64,000 nucleotides of DNA from Buttiauxella agrestis ATCC 33320 (lineage in GTDB: Bacteria; Pseudomonadota; Gammaproteobacteria; Enterobacterales; Enterobacteriaceae): NCBI GenBank assembly GCA_024169445.1, contig JALKFA010000001.1, forward strand, positions 1,240,001 through 1,304,000. Direction: 5' to 3'. This document shows, in pieces, positions 1 through 12,400 of this stretch. Each line of letters opens with the position of its first letter. Positions within the stretch are counted from its first letter, which is position 1. The translations under genes were made by a program, and so were the position numbers. The notes beneath the pieces are model-generated. The model did no database searches. It was not told where the DNA came from and was given only the letters and a program-made list of their open reading frames with translations.

Positions 1-86
1 CCTCACGGTATAACCCCTGTCACGCAAGCGAACCCCTGGCATATAAGGTAAACTAACTGGGTTTAAACTCAGGAAAGATACCCAAC

Positions 87-1115
87 ATGAGCACTTCTCT
101 TAAACCTTTCAATACATTTGGTATTCAGGCTAACGCTTCACGTATTGTCATTGCTGAAACAGTACAGCAATTAAAAGACGCCTGGAGTGAGACAGTGGCA
201 GCAAATATGCCCGTTTTGATCTTGGGTGAGGGAAGTAACGTTCTCTTTCTTGAGGATTACTCCGGTACCGTAATTGTTAACCGAATTTCAGGCATTCAAG
301 TTACAGAAGAGCAAGATGCCTGGTATTTACATGTTGGCGCAGGGGAAAACTGGCATCATCTGGTTGAATATACCTTACAGCAAGGAATGCCAGGGCTTGA
401 AAACCTGGCTTTAATTCCTGGATGTGCCGGATCTTCACCTATTCAAAATATCGGTGCCTATGGTGTAGAGCTCAAAAGCGTCTGTCATTACGTTGATTGT
501 GTCGATTTGCTCAGCGGTGAGATGCATCGCCTGGATAATTCACAGTGCCAGTTTGGCTATCGCGACAGTATTTTTAAGCATGAATATCAGAATCACTATG
601 CAATTATTGCTGTGGGATTACGTTTGCCAAAATTATGGCAGCCAGTATTAAGTTATGGTGATTTAACCCGGCTTGACGCTGCAAATGTCACGCCGCAGGA
701 AGTGTTTAATGCAGTTTGCCATATGCGTATGACAAAACTTCCGGATCCGCGTGTTAACGGAAATGCGGGAAGCTTTTTCAAGAATCCAGTCATTACTGCC
801 GAACAGGCATCTGTGCTTATTGCTACTTTCGCCGCCATTCCACATTACCCTCAGCCCGATGGGTCAATAAAACTGGCGGCAGGCTGGTTAATCGATCAGT
901 GCCAGTTGAAGGGTTACAAGGTTGGTGGTGCAACAGTGCATCAACAGCAAGCTCTGGTATTAATAAATGAAAACGGCGCTTCCAGCCTGGATGTTGTGGG
1001 TCTGGCTCATCACGTTCGCCAGTGTGTCGGGGATAAATTTAAAGTATGGTTGGAACCCGAAGTTCGCTTCATAGGTACGTGTGGCGAAGTTAGCGCTGTG
1101 GAGACCATTGCATGA
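87..1115 (+). CDS. murB: UDP-N-acetylenolpyruvoylglucosamine reductase MurB
   Basis: MurB is the cytoplasmic flavoenzyme that reduces UDP-GlcNAc-enolpyruvate with NADPH to UDP-MurNAc, the second committed step of peptidoglycan synthesis. The 342-residue product has the usual length for the enterobacterial (type I) enzyme. Visible motifs are the FAD-binding GEGSNVL (47-53), the [15 protein letters not shown] stretch (112-126), Y158-R159, and AGSFFKNP with the proton-donating Ser at 229, as in E. coli. The ATG start follows an AGGAAAG ribosome-binding site. The stop overlaps the birA start by 4 bases (ATGA), the same coupling as in E. coli. Confidence 0.97.
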   Translation: MSTSLKPFNTFGIQANASRIVIAETVQQLKDAWSETVAANMPVLILGEGSNVLFLEDYSGTVIVNRISGIQVTEEQDAWYLHVGAGENWHHLVEYTLQQGMPGLENLALIPGCAGSSPIQNIGAYGVELKSVCHYVDCVDLLSGEMHRLDNSQCQFGYRDSIFKHEYQNHYAIIAVGLRLPKLWQPVLSYGDLTRLDAANVTPQEVFNAVCHMRMTKLPDPRVNGNAGSFFKNPVITAEQASVLIATFAAIPHYPQPDGSIKLAAGWLIDQCQLKGYKVGGATVHQQQALVLINENGASSLDVVGLAHHVRQCVGDKFKVWLEPEVRFIGTCGEVSAVETIA

Positions 1116-2074
1116 AAGATAATAAAATTCCTCTGACACTAATTAGTATTCTTGCAGATGGCGAGTTTCACTCTGGTGAGCAGTTAGGTGAGCAGCTTGG
1201 TATGAGTCGGGCGGCCATAAATAAACACATCCAAACTTTAAGAGATTGGGGTGTTGATGTTTTTACCGTGCCTGGAAAAGGGTATAGCCTACCCGATCCC
1301 ATTCAGTTGCTTGATGAAGAACTTATAAAATTGCAGATTGATACAGGCTCAGTTACGGTTCTCCCTGTCATTGACTCCACCAATCAGTTTTTACTCGACC
1401 GACTTGAAACACTTCACTCGGGGGATGCCTGTATTGCTGAATATCAGCAGGCAGGTCGAGGTCGTCGAGGACGTCAGTGGTTTTCACCCTTCGGTGCTAA
1501 TCTTTACCTGTCCATGTACTGGCGACTCGAGCAAGGTCCTGCGGCAGCTGTTGGCTTAAGTCTTGTCATTGGGATTGTTATGGCCGAGGTACTACGTGAA
1601 CTAGGTGCTGAAGATGTCAGAGTTAAGTGGCCAAATGACCTATATCTCAACGATCGTAAACTTGCTGGTATTCTGGTTGAATTGACTGGTAAAACTGGAG
1701 ATGCCGCGCAGATTGTTATTGGGGCAGGTATTAATCTTGCAATGCGTAATGTAGCGACGGATGTGATTAATCAAAGCTGGATTAATCTTCAGGAAGCCGG
1801 AATTAATATAGATCGTAATGCGTTAGCTATTAGAATCATAAAAGAATTGCGAAAAGCATTACAGTTATTTGAAGATGAAGGTTTAGTACCTTTCCTGCCG
1901 CGTTGGGAGCCACTGGATAACTTTATTCATCGCCAGGTGAAGTTAATAATTGGGGATAGAGAAATACACGGCATTTCAAGAGGGATTAACGAGCAAGGTG
2001 GATTGTTATTAGAGCAGGACGGAGTCGTTAAACCTTGGGTGGGTGGAGAAATATCACTGCGTGGCGTTAACTAA
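1112..2074 (+). CDS. birA: Biotin-protein ligase / biotin operon repressor BirA
   Basis: BirA makes biotinyl-5'-AMP and transfers biotin to the biotin carboxyl carrier protein of acetyl-CoA carboxylase. When no acceptor is left, the holo-repressor dimer binds the bio operator. The 320-residue protein begins with a winged helix-turn-helix (about 6-58, recognition region [14 protein letters not shown]), followed by the ligase domain with the biotin-binding loop [14 protein letters not shown] (115-128) and [18 protein letters not shown] small C-terminal SH3-like domain follows. It is translationally coupled to murB by the ATGA overlap. A terminator follows within 30 bases. Confidence 0.97.
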   Translation: MKDNKIPLTLISILADGEFHSGEQLGEQLGMSRAAINKHIQTLRDWGVDVFTVPGKGYSLPDPIQLLDEELIKLQIDTGSVTVLPVIDSTNQFLLDRLETLHSGDACIAEYQQAGRGRRGRQWFSPFGANLYLSMYWRLEQGPAAAVGLSLVIGIVMAEVLRELGAEDVRVKWPNDLYLNDRKLAGILVELTGKTGDAAQIVIGAGINLAMRNVATDVINQSWINLQEAGINIDRNALAIRIIKELRKALQLFEDEGLVPFLPRWEPLDNFIHRQVKLIIGDREIHGISRGINEQGGLLLEQDGVVKPWVGGEISLRGVN

Positions 2075-2078
2075 TTCG

Positions 2079-2108
2079 CACGGGGGATTTTATCCCCCCG
2101 CTTTTTTA
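2079..2108 (+). terminator. Rho-independent terminator between birA and coaA
   Basis: CGGGGG and CCCCCG arms around an ATTTTAT loop are followed by CTTTTTTATT. The hairpin ends murB-birA transcription. Its T-run touches the last codons of the convergent coaA, whose own reading would pass through the same stem. Confidence 0.85.
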
Positions 2109-3056
2109 TTTCCTTAGCCGTACGCACTCAACTTCGTGATTTGAGCTTTTCGTCATGATCAGGCTGGCACGCTCACGAGTTGGTAGTATATTTTCTTTTA
2201 GGTTCCGCCAGTTAATCTCTTTCCATAGCTGTAATGCGACATTAACAGCTTCATCCTCTGAGAGCTTCGCATAGCTGTGGAAATAAGAGTCAGGGTCGGT
2301 AAATGCACCTTCACGGAACTTCAGGAATCGCGTGATATACCAATCTTGTAGCAGATCTTCTGGCGCATCGACATAAATCGAAAAATCGACAAAGTCTGAT
2401 ACAAATACATGATGTGGATCGTGTGGGTAATCCATGCCGCTTTGCAAAACATTTAATCCTTCAAGGATTAAAATATCAGGCTGAGCAACTGTTTTATCAC
2501 CATCAGGAATAACATCATAAATAAGGTGAGAATAGACTGGTGCAGTCACATTCGGTGCCCCTGATTTAATATCAGAAACGAACTTCACCAAACGGTGCAT
2601 ATCGTAGGATTGTGGGAATCCTTTTTTCTTCATCAGATTGCGTTCTTTCAACACTTTATTCGGATGCAGAAAACCATCAGTGGTAATCAATTCCACACGA
2701 CGATGCTCAGGCCAGCGACTCAGCAGAGCTTGCAGCACGCGAGCGGTTGTACTTTTCCCGACCGCAACGCTTCCGGCGATACTAATGACGTAGGGAATAC
2801 GTTGCCCATTAGTGCCGAGAAATTGCTCTAACACTGCCTGTCGGCGTAGGTTTGAACTGATATAAAAATTCAATAGCCGTGAAAGAGGCAGGTAAATTTC
2901 TGCAACTTCCTCTAAAGAGAGGTCCTCATTGATACCCTTCAACTGAGCGATCTCACCTTCAGTCAAGGTCATCGGTACTGAGTCGCGCAAGGCTGCCCAT
3001 TGGTTGCGGTTGAACTGCATATAAGGAGTCGTCAACATTTGCTCTTTATTACTCAT
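2106..3056 (-). CDS. coaA: Type I pantothenate kinase CoaA
   Basis: CoaA phosphorylates pantothenate with ATP, the first and feedback-controlled step of coenzyme A synthesis. The P-loop GSVAVGKST lies at 95-103 with the catalytic Lys at 101, as in E. coli. [10 protein letters not shown] and the [10 protein letters not shown] segment that follows the N-terminal helices are also present. I chose the second of two closely spaced ATGs because it gives the family length of 316 residues beginning MSNKEQ; the other start adds two residues. It is convergent with birA and separated by more than 670 bases from the tRNA operon upstream. Confidence 0.97.
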   Translation of the reverse strand: MSNKEQMLTTPYMQFNRNQWAALRDSVPMTLTEGEIAQLKGINEDLSLEEVAEIYLPLSRLLNFYISSNLRRQAVLEQFLGTNGQRIPYVISIAGSVAVGKSTTARVLQALLSRWPEHRRVELITTDGFLHPNKVLKERNLMKKKGFPQSYDMHRLVKFVSDIKSGAPNVTAPVYSHLIYDVIPDGDKTVAQPDILILEGLNVLQSGMDYPHDPHHVFVSDFVDFSIYVDAPEDLLQDWYITRFLKFREGAFTDPDSYFHSYAKLSEDEAVNVALQLWKEINWRNLKENILPTRERASLIMTKSSNHEVECVRLRK

Positions 3057-3480
3057 AAGCATGCTTCTGCCTGTAATTCAGGACAAAAATGAACGTAGTA
3101 CGCGGACTGAGAAAAGGATACTCATCTCAGGAAATCAAAGGCGTGCAACGTATATTACTTTTCACAATGGGCAGGAGGGTAACACCAGATGAGTGAGAAT
3201 AATAAGAAAAAAACAAAGTGATGATGCTTTCAGAGGAAAGCATCACGTTGTGGTGTGACTTCAACTTGCTATGCGCTGCGCAAATTGATTAACGGCGTAT
3301 AAGCTATTTGTAATAGATGACGGCGGGAAGATAAAAGCCGTATGACGAACCGGTATAGTCAGGCAACACCCCAAACAGCGGTATCTTCATTCCTTCTCTT
3401 TGGTGGGCATATCAAACTCATGCCTCACTCAAACAAGTAGTGTTCCAAACGCCGCGTAGTGGGTATATCCATTGTTTCCA

Positions 3481-3624
3481 GACACCGGACACGAAATTTA
3501 CATAAAAGAGCACATCGAAAAGAAAGGAATGCATGACGAAGATGCATTAAAGCGTGAAAAAAGGCAGTTTGAATACATCACCTCCGTATCCCGCGTACAA
3601 AAATCACTCTGTAATGATGATTAA
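3481..3624 (+). pseudogene. Possible 3' fragment of an unrecognised gene
   Basis: An open frame runs from a stop at 3457 to TAA at 3622 and gives a coding-looking charged peptide, with DTGHEIYIKEHIEKKGMH, then DEDALKREKRQFEYITSVSR and the C-terminus VQKSLCNDD. Frame-specific acidic and basic helix-like composition suggests a once-real C-terminus rather than random sequence. The only internal ATG (3529) would give 31 residues, and its AGGA is too close for a good ribosome-binding site. I do not recognise the family, and chance remains possible. Confidence 0.35.
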
Positions 3625-3688
3625 TCCACCAGTTTTACGAGCTATCGCGCAAAATATAAGCGGTAGTGCATTTTCTTTAATTTTTTTG

Positions 3689-3717
3689 TTGCATCATGGA
3701 GCCGGTGTTCCTAGAAT
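3689..3717 (+). promoter_or_regulatory. Promoter of the thrU-tyrU-glyT-thrT-tufB operon
   Basis: TTGCAT and TAGAAT are separated by 17 bases, 15 bases upstream of the first tRNA. A GC-rich GCGCGC discriminator follows the -10, typical of stringently controlled stable-RNA promoters. The preceding 35 bases are A/T-rich, as in UP elements. Confidence 0.75.
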
Positions 3718-3731
3718 GCGCGCTACTTGAT

Positions 3732-3807
<76 letters not shown>

Positions 3808-3817
3808 TCAAGTGCTT

Positions 3818-3902
<85 letters not shown>

Positions 3903-4019
3903 TTTTCAGGCAACGCTATGCGTAGCCCGAGGCGACGAGATCCAACTAGTCGACTCGAATACTAAGGAGCCTCTCCTTAGTTAAAACAGAATTCAAGCAG
4001 GTAGCCGAGTTCCAGAGAT

Positions 4020-4094
<75 letters not shown>

Positions 4095-4099
4095 GATGT

Positions 4100-4175
4100 G
4101 CTGATATAGCTCAGTTGGTAGAGCGCACCCTTGGTAAGGGTGAGGTCGGCAGTTCGAATCTGCCTATCAGCACCA
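4100..4175 (+). tRNA. thrT: tRNA-Thr (anticodon GGT)
   Basis: A 76-base tRNA with acceptor GCTGATA / TATCAGC, anticodon GGT in ttGGTaa and encoded CCA. It is the last tRNA before tufB, 111 bases upstream of the tufB start, in the same transcript as in E. coli. Confidence 0.97.
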
Positions 4176-4250
4176 CCTCCTTTATCCTTCCTGTTTCTCT
4201 TCTGTTAATGAATTCAACAAATTCAGGCTTTCGCCTGGTTGATGTGGTGA

Positions 4251-5471
<1,221 letters not shown>

Positions 5472-5502
5472 TCGCTGATAACATTTGACGCAACGCGCAA
5501 GA

Positions 5503-5528
5503 AAAGGGCATCATTTGATGCCCTTTTT
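5503..5528 (+). terminator. Terminator of tufB
   Basis: GGGCATCA and TGATGCCC arms with a two-base TT centre, flanked by AAA and TTTTTGT, 35 bases after the tufB stop. Confidence 0.9.
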
Positions 5529-5647
5529 GTACGCTCTCTACCCAGAACCTGGCTCATCAGTGATTTTTTACTCATAATCATTGCTGAGACAGGCTCTGAA
5601 GATGGCGTTATACCGAATAGCACCTGAGTAATAGCCGTTCGGTTTGG

Positions 5648-5673
5648 TTTTGCCTCGCATATGCGGGGCAAAA
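5648..5673 (+). repeat. Near-perfect palindrome in the secE leader
   Basis: TTTTGCCTCGCAT is followed directly by ATGCGGGGCAAAA, a 26-base palindrome with one mismatched pair that becomes a wobble in RNA. It lies 33 bases before the secE start. It could be an operator or a leader hairpin; nothing in the window identifies a binding protein. Confidence 0.5.
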
Positions 5674-5706
5674 ATGTTTGTCTGAATTACTGTGACGGGT
5701 TGGTTT

Positions 5707-6090
5707 ATGAGTGCGAATACCGAAGCTCAAGGAAGCGGGCGCGGCCTGGAAGCGATGAAATGGCTGGCAGTTGCTGCTCTGCTTATTGTGGCGATCGTGG
5801 GCAACTACATTTATCGTGATGTGTCTCTGCCTCTGCGTGCCCTGGCAGTGGTTGTGCTGATTGCTGCAGCGGGTGGTGTCGCGCTGTTAACGACGAAAGG
5901 CAAAGCGACAGTTGCTTTCGCCCGCGAAGCGAGAACCGAAGTTCGTAAAGTGATTTGGCCAACTCGGCAGGAGACTTTACACACCACCTTAATCGTGGCG
6001 GCTGTTACAGCTGTAATGTCACTGATTTTGTGGGGGCTGGACGGTATTCTTGTCCGCCTGGTTTCTTTTATTACTGGCCTGAGGTTCTGA
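5707..6090 (+). CDS. secE: Preprotein translocase subunit SecE
   Basis: SecE is the small essential inner-membrane subunit that clamps SecY in the SecYEG channel. The 127-residue protein has three hydrophobic membrane segments (about 19-36, 45-63 and 93-111), the three-span enterobacterial form. Between segments two and three lies the conserved amphipathic stretch [18 protein letters not shown]. An in-frame GTG at 5692 would add five residues. I prefer the ATG at 5707 because [19 protein letters not shown] matches the E. coli start and length. nusG begins one base after the stop, so the two are co-transcribed. Confidence 0.96.
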   Translation: MSANTEAQGSGRGLEAMKWLAVAALLIVAIVGNYIYRDVSLPLRALAVVVLIAAAGGVALLTTKGKATVAFAREARTEVRKVIWPTRQETLHTTLIVAAVTAVMSLILWGLDGILVRLVSFITGLRF

Positions 6091-6091
6091 G

Positions 6092-6637
6092 ATGTCTGAA
6101 GCCCCTAAAATGCGCTGGTACGTCGTTCAGGCGTTTTCCGGTTTTGAAGGCCGCGTAGCAACATCGCTGCGTGAGCATATCAAATTGCACAACATGGAAG
6201 AGTTGTTTGGTGAAGTCATGGTTCCGACCGAAGAAGTGGTCGAAATTCGTGGTGGCCAACGTCGCAAAAGCGAACGTAAATTCTTCCCGGGCTATGTTCT
6301 GGTCCAGATGGTAATGAACGATGCTAGCTGGCACCTGGTGCGCAGCGTGCCTCGAGTGATGGGTTTCATCGGCGGTACATCTGACCGTCCTGCACCAATC
6401 AGCGATAAAGAAGTTGATGCGATTATGAACCGCCTGCAGCAGGTTGGTGACAAGCCGCGTCCTAAAACGCTGTTTGAGCCAGGCGAAATGGTACGCGTCA
6501 GTGATGGTCCATTTGCCGACTTTAACGGTGTGGTTGAAGAAGTAGATTACGAAAAGAGCCGCTTGAAGGTTTCTGTATCTATCTTTGGTCGTGCTACGCC
6601 GGTTGAGCTGGATTTTGCTCAGGTAGAGAAAGCCTAA
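6092..6637 (+). CDS. nusG: Transcription termination/antitermination factor NusG
   Basis: NusG binds the RNA polymerase clamp through its N-terminal domain, suppresses pausing, and through its KOW domain contacts Rho or ribosomal protein S10. The 181-residue product has the NGN domain (about 5-115, starting [13 protein letters not shown]) and the C-terminal KOW domain (about 127-181, [20 protein letters not shown]). Length equals that of E. coli NusG. It is coupled to secE with one base between stop and start. The L11 promoter and an overlapping hairpin follow within 80 bases. Confidence 0.97.
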   Translation: MSEAPKMRWYVVQAFSGFEGRVATSLREHIKLHNMEELFGEVMVPTEEVVEIRGGQRRKSERKFFPGYVLVQMVMNDASWHLVRSVPRVMGFIGGTSDRPAPISDKEVDAIMNRLQQVGDKPRPKTLFEPGEMVRVSDGPFADFNGVVEEVDYEKSRLKVSVSIFGRATPVELDFAQVEKA

Positions 6638-6667
6638 TAATTAGGTTGTAAAAGCAGCGATTATTCG

Positions 6668-6696
6668 TTGCACAAGGCGCGAGATTGGACTACAAT
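6668..6696 (+). promoter_or_regulatory. Promoter of rplKA (P-L11)
   Basis: TTGCAC and TACAAT are separated by 17 bases. The same spacing and sequence are known for the E. coli L11 promoter. The site lies 101 bases before rplK, and most of it falls inside the hairpin that ends nusG. Confidence 0.85.
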
Positions 6697-6714
6697 TTCG
6701 CGCCTTTTGTTTTT
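6674..6714 (+). terminator. Terminator of secE-nusG, overlapping P-L11
   Basis: AAGGCGCGA and TCGCGCCTT arms (6674-6682 and 6698-6706) are followed by TTGTTTTT. The stem contains the L11 promoter spacer and the -10 lies in its loop, so terminator and promoter share the same bases. Confidence 0.8.
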
Positions 6715-6733
6715 ATGCGTCTTGTACGTATGA

Positions 6734-7933
<1,200 letters not shown>

Positions 7934-7943
7934 GATTCACTGC

Positions 7944-7972
7944 TTTACGCGGGCGTTCGATTAGTCTAAAAT
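7944..7972 (+). promoter_or_regulatory. Promoter of rplJL-rpoBC (P-L10)
   Basis: TTTACG and TAAAAT are separated by 17 bases, 11 bases after rplA. Placement matches the E. coli L10 promoter, which lies just downstream of rplA and drives rplJL and most rpoBC transcription. Identity is inferred from position and hexamer match. Confidence 0.65.
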
Positions 7973-8018
7973 CTTACGCCCGTTGCCTTGCAATGCAGGG
8001 CACACAGAATTTTCGGTT

Positions 8019-8160
8019 GGAGCCTGGCCTTATCCAGGCCTCCGTCCAAGACCGCAGGAGTTTCGCAAGAGACTTAATCCCCTGCGTAGACGGTGACAGA
8101 ACCTGAAGAATATTTTTGATAGTCTTTGGCTTGTTTCTGCTCACCGTATGTCGACGTTCA
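8019..8160 (+). promoter_or_regulatory. Ribosomal protein L10 leader (autoregulatory mRNA)
   Basis: The leader contains GGAGCCTGGCC / GGCCTCC, then GACCGCAGGAGTTTCGCAAG, TTAATCCCCTGCG and GTAGACGGTGACAGAAC, nearly base for base the E. coli L10 leader. The L10-(L7/L12)4 complex binds this structure, which mimics its 23S rRNA site, and represses translation of rplJ and rplL. It ends about 65 bases before the rplJ start. Confidence 0.88.
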
Positions 8161-8228
8161 TTATCGTTTTGGTAATGAATGAAGTGAGTTCCGGGGGAAA
8201 CCCCGGCTAATATCCAGGAGCAAAGCTA

Positions 8229-8726
8229 ATGGCTTTAAATCTTCAAGACAAACAAGCGATTGTTGCTGAAGTCAGCGAAGTAGCCAAAGGTGCGCTGTCT
8301 GCGGTTGTTGCGGATTCCCGTGGCGTGACCGTAGGTAAAATGACTGAACTGCGTAAAGCAGGTCGTGAAGCTGGCGTTTACATGCGTGTTGTTCGTAACA
8401 CCCTGCTGCGCCGCGTTGTTGAAGGTACTCAGTTTGAGTGCCTGAAAGACACGTTTGTTGGTCCAACCTTGATTGCATATTCTATGGAACACCCGGGCGC
8501 TGCTGCTCGTCTGTTCAAAGAATTCGCTAAAGCGAATGCAAAATTCGAGGTTAAAGCTGCAGCCTTTGAAGGTGAGCTGATCCCGGCGGCCCAGATCGAT
8601 CGCCTGGCAACTCTGCCAACTTACGAAGAAGCAATCGCACGCCTGATGGCAACCATGAAAGAAGCCTCTGCAGGCAAACTGGTTCGCACTCTGGCTGCTG
8701 TACGCGATCAGAAAGAAGCTGCTTAA
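8229..8726 (+). CDS. rplJ: 50S ribosomal protein L10
   Basis: L10 anchors L7/L12 dimers to the 23S rRNA stalk base. The 165-residue protein starts [20 protein letters not shown], with the globular rRNA-binding domain over about the first 130 residues and the C-terminal helix (about 135-165) that carries L7/L12 dimers. Length equals E. coli L10. CAGGAGCAAAGCT precedes the ATG. The long leader folds as the L10 autoregulatory element. rplL follows after 66 bases. Confidence 0.97.
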   Translation: MALNLQDKQAIVAEVSEVAKGALSAVVADSRGVTVGKMTELRKAGREAGVYMRVVRNTLLRRVVEGTQFECLKDTFVGPTLIAYSMEHPGAAARLFKEFAKANAKFEVKAAAFEGELIPAAQIDRLATLPTYEEAIARLMATMKEASAGKLVRTLAAVRDQKEAA

Positions 8727-8774
8727 TAGCACTTTTCTTTCTCACGCATTTGCTTACGTATAAACTTATTCTGA

Positions 8775-9158
<384 letters not shown>

Positions 9159-9197
9159 GCCAACCTTTCCGGTTGCAGCCTGAGAAATTAGGCTGAT

Positions 9198-9229
9198 GGC
9201 TGGTGACTTTTTAGTCACCAGCCTTTTTG
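9198..9229 (+). terminator. rpoBC transcription attenuator
   Basis: GGCTGGTGACT and AGTCACCAGCC arms, TTTT loop and a TTTTT tail form a strong intrinsic terminator inside the operon, 39 bases after rplL. By comparison with E. coli, most but not all transcripts stop here, giving the ribosomal-protein to polymerase ratio. Confidence 0.85.
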
Positions 9230-9291
9230 CGCTGTAGGGTACCAGTAGCGTTTCACACTGTTTGACTGCTGGTTTCCATTCAATGTTTGTC

Positions 9292-9374
9292 TCTATCTAC
9301 GCCTTAATATACTACGACTTTCTACGCCGGGAGTTCCGGGGTAAAGCGTAGCGAAATGGTTTAAGAGTGATAGA
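9292..9374 (+). other. Predicted RNase III processing stem between rplL and rpoB
   Basis: TCTATC (9292) can pair with GATAGA (9369), and CTTAA with TTAAG just inside, enclosing a GC-rich inner hairpin. Sequence flanks such as ACGCCTTAATATACT and GAAATGGTTTAAG resemble the known E. coli RNase III site at this place. Pairing was judged by eye. Confidence 0.6.
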
Positions 9375-9483
9375 AACAGGTATTGCGGAAAGTGTTCCAC
9401 TTTCCGGTCCACAAAATAGTGTTGCACAAACTGTCCCCTTGTCGGGCAGATGGGTCGACTTGTCAGCGAGCTGAGGAACCCTA

Positions 9484-12400
9484 ATGGTTTACTCCTATAC
9501 CGAGAAAAAACGTATTCGTAAGGATTTTGGAAAGCGTCCACAAGTTTTGGACATTCCTTATCTCCTTTCTATCCAGCTTGACTCGTTCCAGAAGTTCATC
9601 GAGCAAGATCCTGAAGGCCAGTACGGTCTGGAAGCGGCTTTCCGTTCCGTGTTCCCTATTGCAAGCTACAGCGGTAACTCTGAGCTGCAATATGTGAGCT
9701 ATCGTCTGGGTGAGCCGGTATTTGACGTTAAAGAATGTCAGATCCGCGGCGTGACGTATTCCGCTCCCCTTCGCGTAAAACTGCGTCTGGTGATCTACGA
9801 GCGTGAAGCGCCGGAAGGCACCGTTAAAGATATTAAAGAACAAGAAGTCTACATGGGTGAAATTCCACTCATGACTGATAACGGCACCTTCGTTATCAAC
9901 GGTACTGAGCGTGTTATCGTTTCTCAGTTACACCGTAGCCCAGGCGTGTTCTTCGATAGTGACAAAGGTAAAACCCACTCTTCCGGGAAGGTGCTGTATA
10001 ACGCACGTATCATCCCTTACCGTGGTTCCTGGCTGGATTTCGAATTCGACCCGAAAGACAACCTGTTCGTGCGTATCGACCGTCGCCGCAAACTGCCTGC
10101 GACTATCATTCTGCGTGCATTGCAGTTCACCACTGAGCAGATTCTTGATCTGTTCTTTGAGAAAGTTTATTTCGAAATCCGTGACAACAAGCTGCAGATG
10201 GAATTGGTGCCAGAACGCCTTCGTGGTGAGACTGCATCCTTTGACATCGAAGCTAACGGCAAAATCTATGTCGAAAAAAGCCGCCGTATTACAGCGCGCC
10301 ATATTCGCCAGCTGGAAAAAGACGATATTAAGCTTATCGAAGTTCCGGTTGAATACATTGCTGGTAAAGTCGCGGCTAAAGACTACGTTGATGCATCGAC
10401 TGGCGAACTGATTTGCCCGGCGAACATGGAACTGTCTTTGGATCTGTTGGCAAAACTGAGCCAGTGTGGTCATAAGCGTATCGAAACGCTGTTTACCAAC
10501 GACCTGGATCACGGCGCATACATTTCTGAGACCATCCGTGTCGACCCAACCAACGATCGCCTTAGCGCACTGGTTGAAATCTATCGCATGATGCGTCCTG
10601 GCGAGCCACCAACTCGCGAAGCGGCTGAAAACCTGTTCGAGAACCTGTTCTTCTCCGAAGACCGTTATGACTTGTCAGCGGTTGGTCGTATGAAGTTCAA
10701 CCGTTCCCTGCTGCGTGATGAGATCGAAGGTTCAGGTATCCTGAGCAAAGACGACATCATCCAGGTAATGCGTAAGCTGATCGGCATTCGTAACGGTCAA
10801 GGCGAAGTGGATGATATCGACCACCTCGGTAACCGTCGTATCCGTTCCGTAGGCGAAATGGCGGAAAACCAATTCCGCGTTGGCCTGGTACGTGTTGAGC
10901 GTGCGGTGAAAGAGCGTCTGTCTCTGGGCGATCTCGATACCCTGATGCCTCAGGATATGATCAACGCCAAGCCTATCTCTGCTGCGGTTAAAGAGTTCTT
11001 CGGTTCCAGCCAGCTGTCTCAGTTTATGGACCAGAACAACCCGTTGTCTGAGATTACGCACAAACGTCGTATCTCCGCACTCGGCCCGGGTGGTTTGACC
11101 CGTGAGCGTGCAGGCTTCGAAGTACGTGACGTACACCCAACCCACTACGGTCGTGTATGTCCAATCGAAACCCCTGAAGGTCCGAACATCGGTCTGATCA
11201 ACTCCCTGTCTGTTTATGCACAGACTAACGAATACGGTTTCTTAGAAACTCCGTATCGTCGCGTTGTTGAAGGTGTTGTCACTGACGAAATCCATTACCT
11301 TTCTGCAATTGAAGAAGGTAACTACGTTATTGCTCAGGCGAACACCAATCTGGACGAAGAAGGCCGTTTCGTAGACGACCTGGTAACTTGCCGTAGTAAA
11401 GGCGAATCCAGCTTGTTCAGCAACGACCAGGTTGACTACATGGACGTTTCTACCCAACAGGTAGTTTCCGTCGGTGCGTCCCTGATCCCGTTCCTGGAAC
11501 ACGATGACGCCAACCGTGCATTGATGGGTGCGAACATGCAACGTCAGGCCGTTCCAACTCTGCGTGCTGATAAGCCGCTGGTTGGTACTGGTATGGAACG
11601 TGCTGTTGCCGTTGACTCCGGTGTTACTGCGGTTGCTAAACGTGGCGGTACTGTTCAGTACGTTGATGCGTCTCGTATCGTTATCAAAGTTAACGAAGAC
11701 GAAATGCTGGCTGGTGAAGCTGGTATCGACATCTACAACCTGACCAAATACACCCGTTCGAACCAGAACACCTGCATCAACCAGATGCCATGTGTTTCTT
11801 TGGGCGAACCTGTTGAACGTGGCGATGTGTTGGCAGACGGTCCGTCTACTGACCTCGGTGAACTGGCTCTTGGCCAGAACATGCGCGTAGCGTTCATGCC
11901 GTGGAACGGTTACAACTTCGAAGACTCCATCCTCGTATCCGAGCGTGTTGTTCAGGAAGATCGTTTCACCACTATTCACATCCAGGAACTGGCATGTGTG
12001 TCTCGTGACACCAAGCTGGGGCCAGAAGAGATCACCGCTGACATCCCGAACGTGGGTGAAGCAGCTCTCTCTAAACTGGATGAATCCGGTATCGTTTATA
12101 TCGGTGCTGAAGTGACCGGTGGCGACATTCTGGTTGGTAAGGTAACGCCTAAAGGCGAAACCCAGCTGACTCCAGAAGAGAAGCTGCTGCGTGCAATCTT
12201 CGGTGAGAAAGCGTCTGACGTTAAAGACTCTTCTCTGCGCGTACCAAACGGCGTTTCCGGTACCGTTATCGATGTGCAGGTCTTTACCCGCGATGGCGTG
12301 GAAAAAGACAAGCGCGCGCTGGAAATCGAAGAGATGCAACTGAAGCAGGCGAAGAAAGACCTGACTGAAGAACTGCAGATCTTTGAAGCTGGTCTGTTTG

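Larger units (their letters stand above)
3057..3731. other. Long spacer between coaA and the tRNA-tufB operon
   Basis: About 675 bases carry no intact gene. I see three things. A 10-bp perfect stem (TGATGCTTTC / GAAAGCATCA, 3222-3245, loop AGAG) is followed on the minus strand after about 6 bases by a T-rich run, so it could act as a terminator for minus-strand transcripts. A possible 3' gene fragment lies at 3481-3624. The tRNA promoter lies at 3689-3717. The stretch is richer in A and T than the flanking genes. Confidence 0.6.
9159..9483 (+). other. rplL-rpoB intercistronic control region
   Basis: This 325-base gap holds the attenuator hairpin (9198-9229) and the RNase III stem (9292-9374). 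The rpoB ribosome-binding site (GAGGAACCC) closes it. In E. coli the same arrangement lowers polymerase subunit expression relative to ribosomal proteins. Confidence 0.85.
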
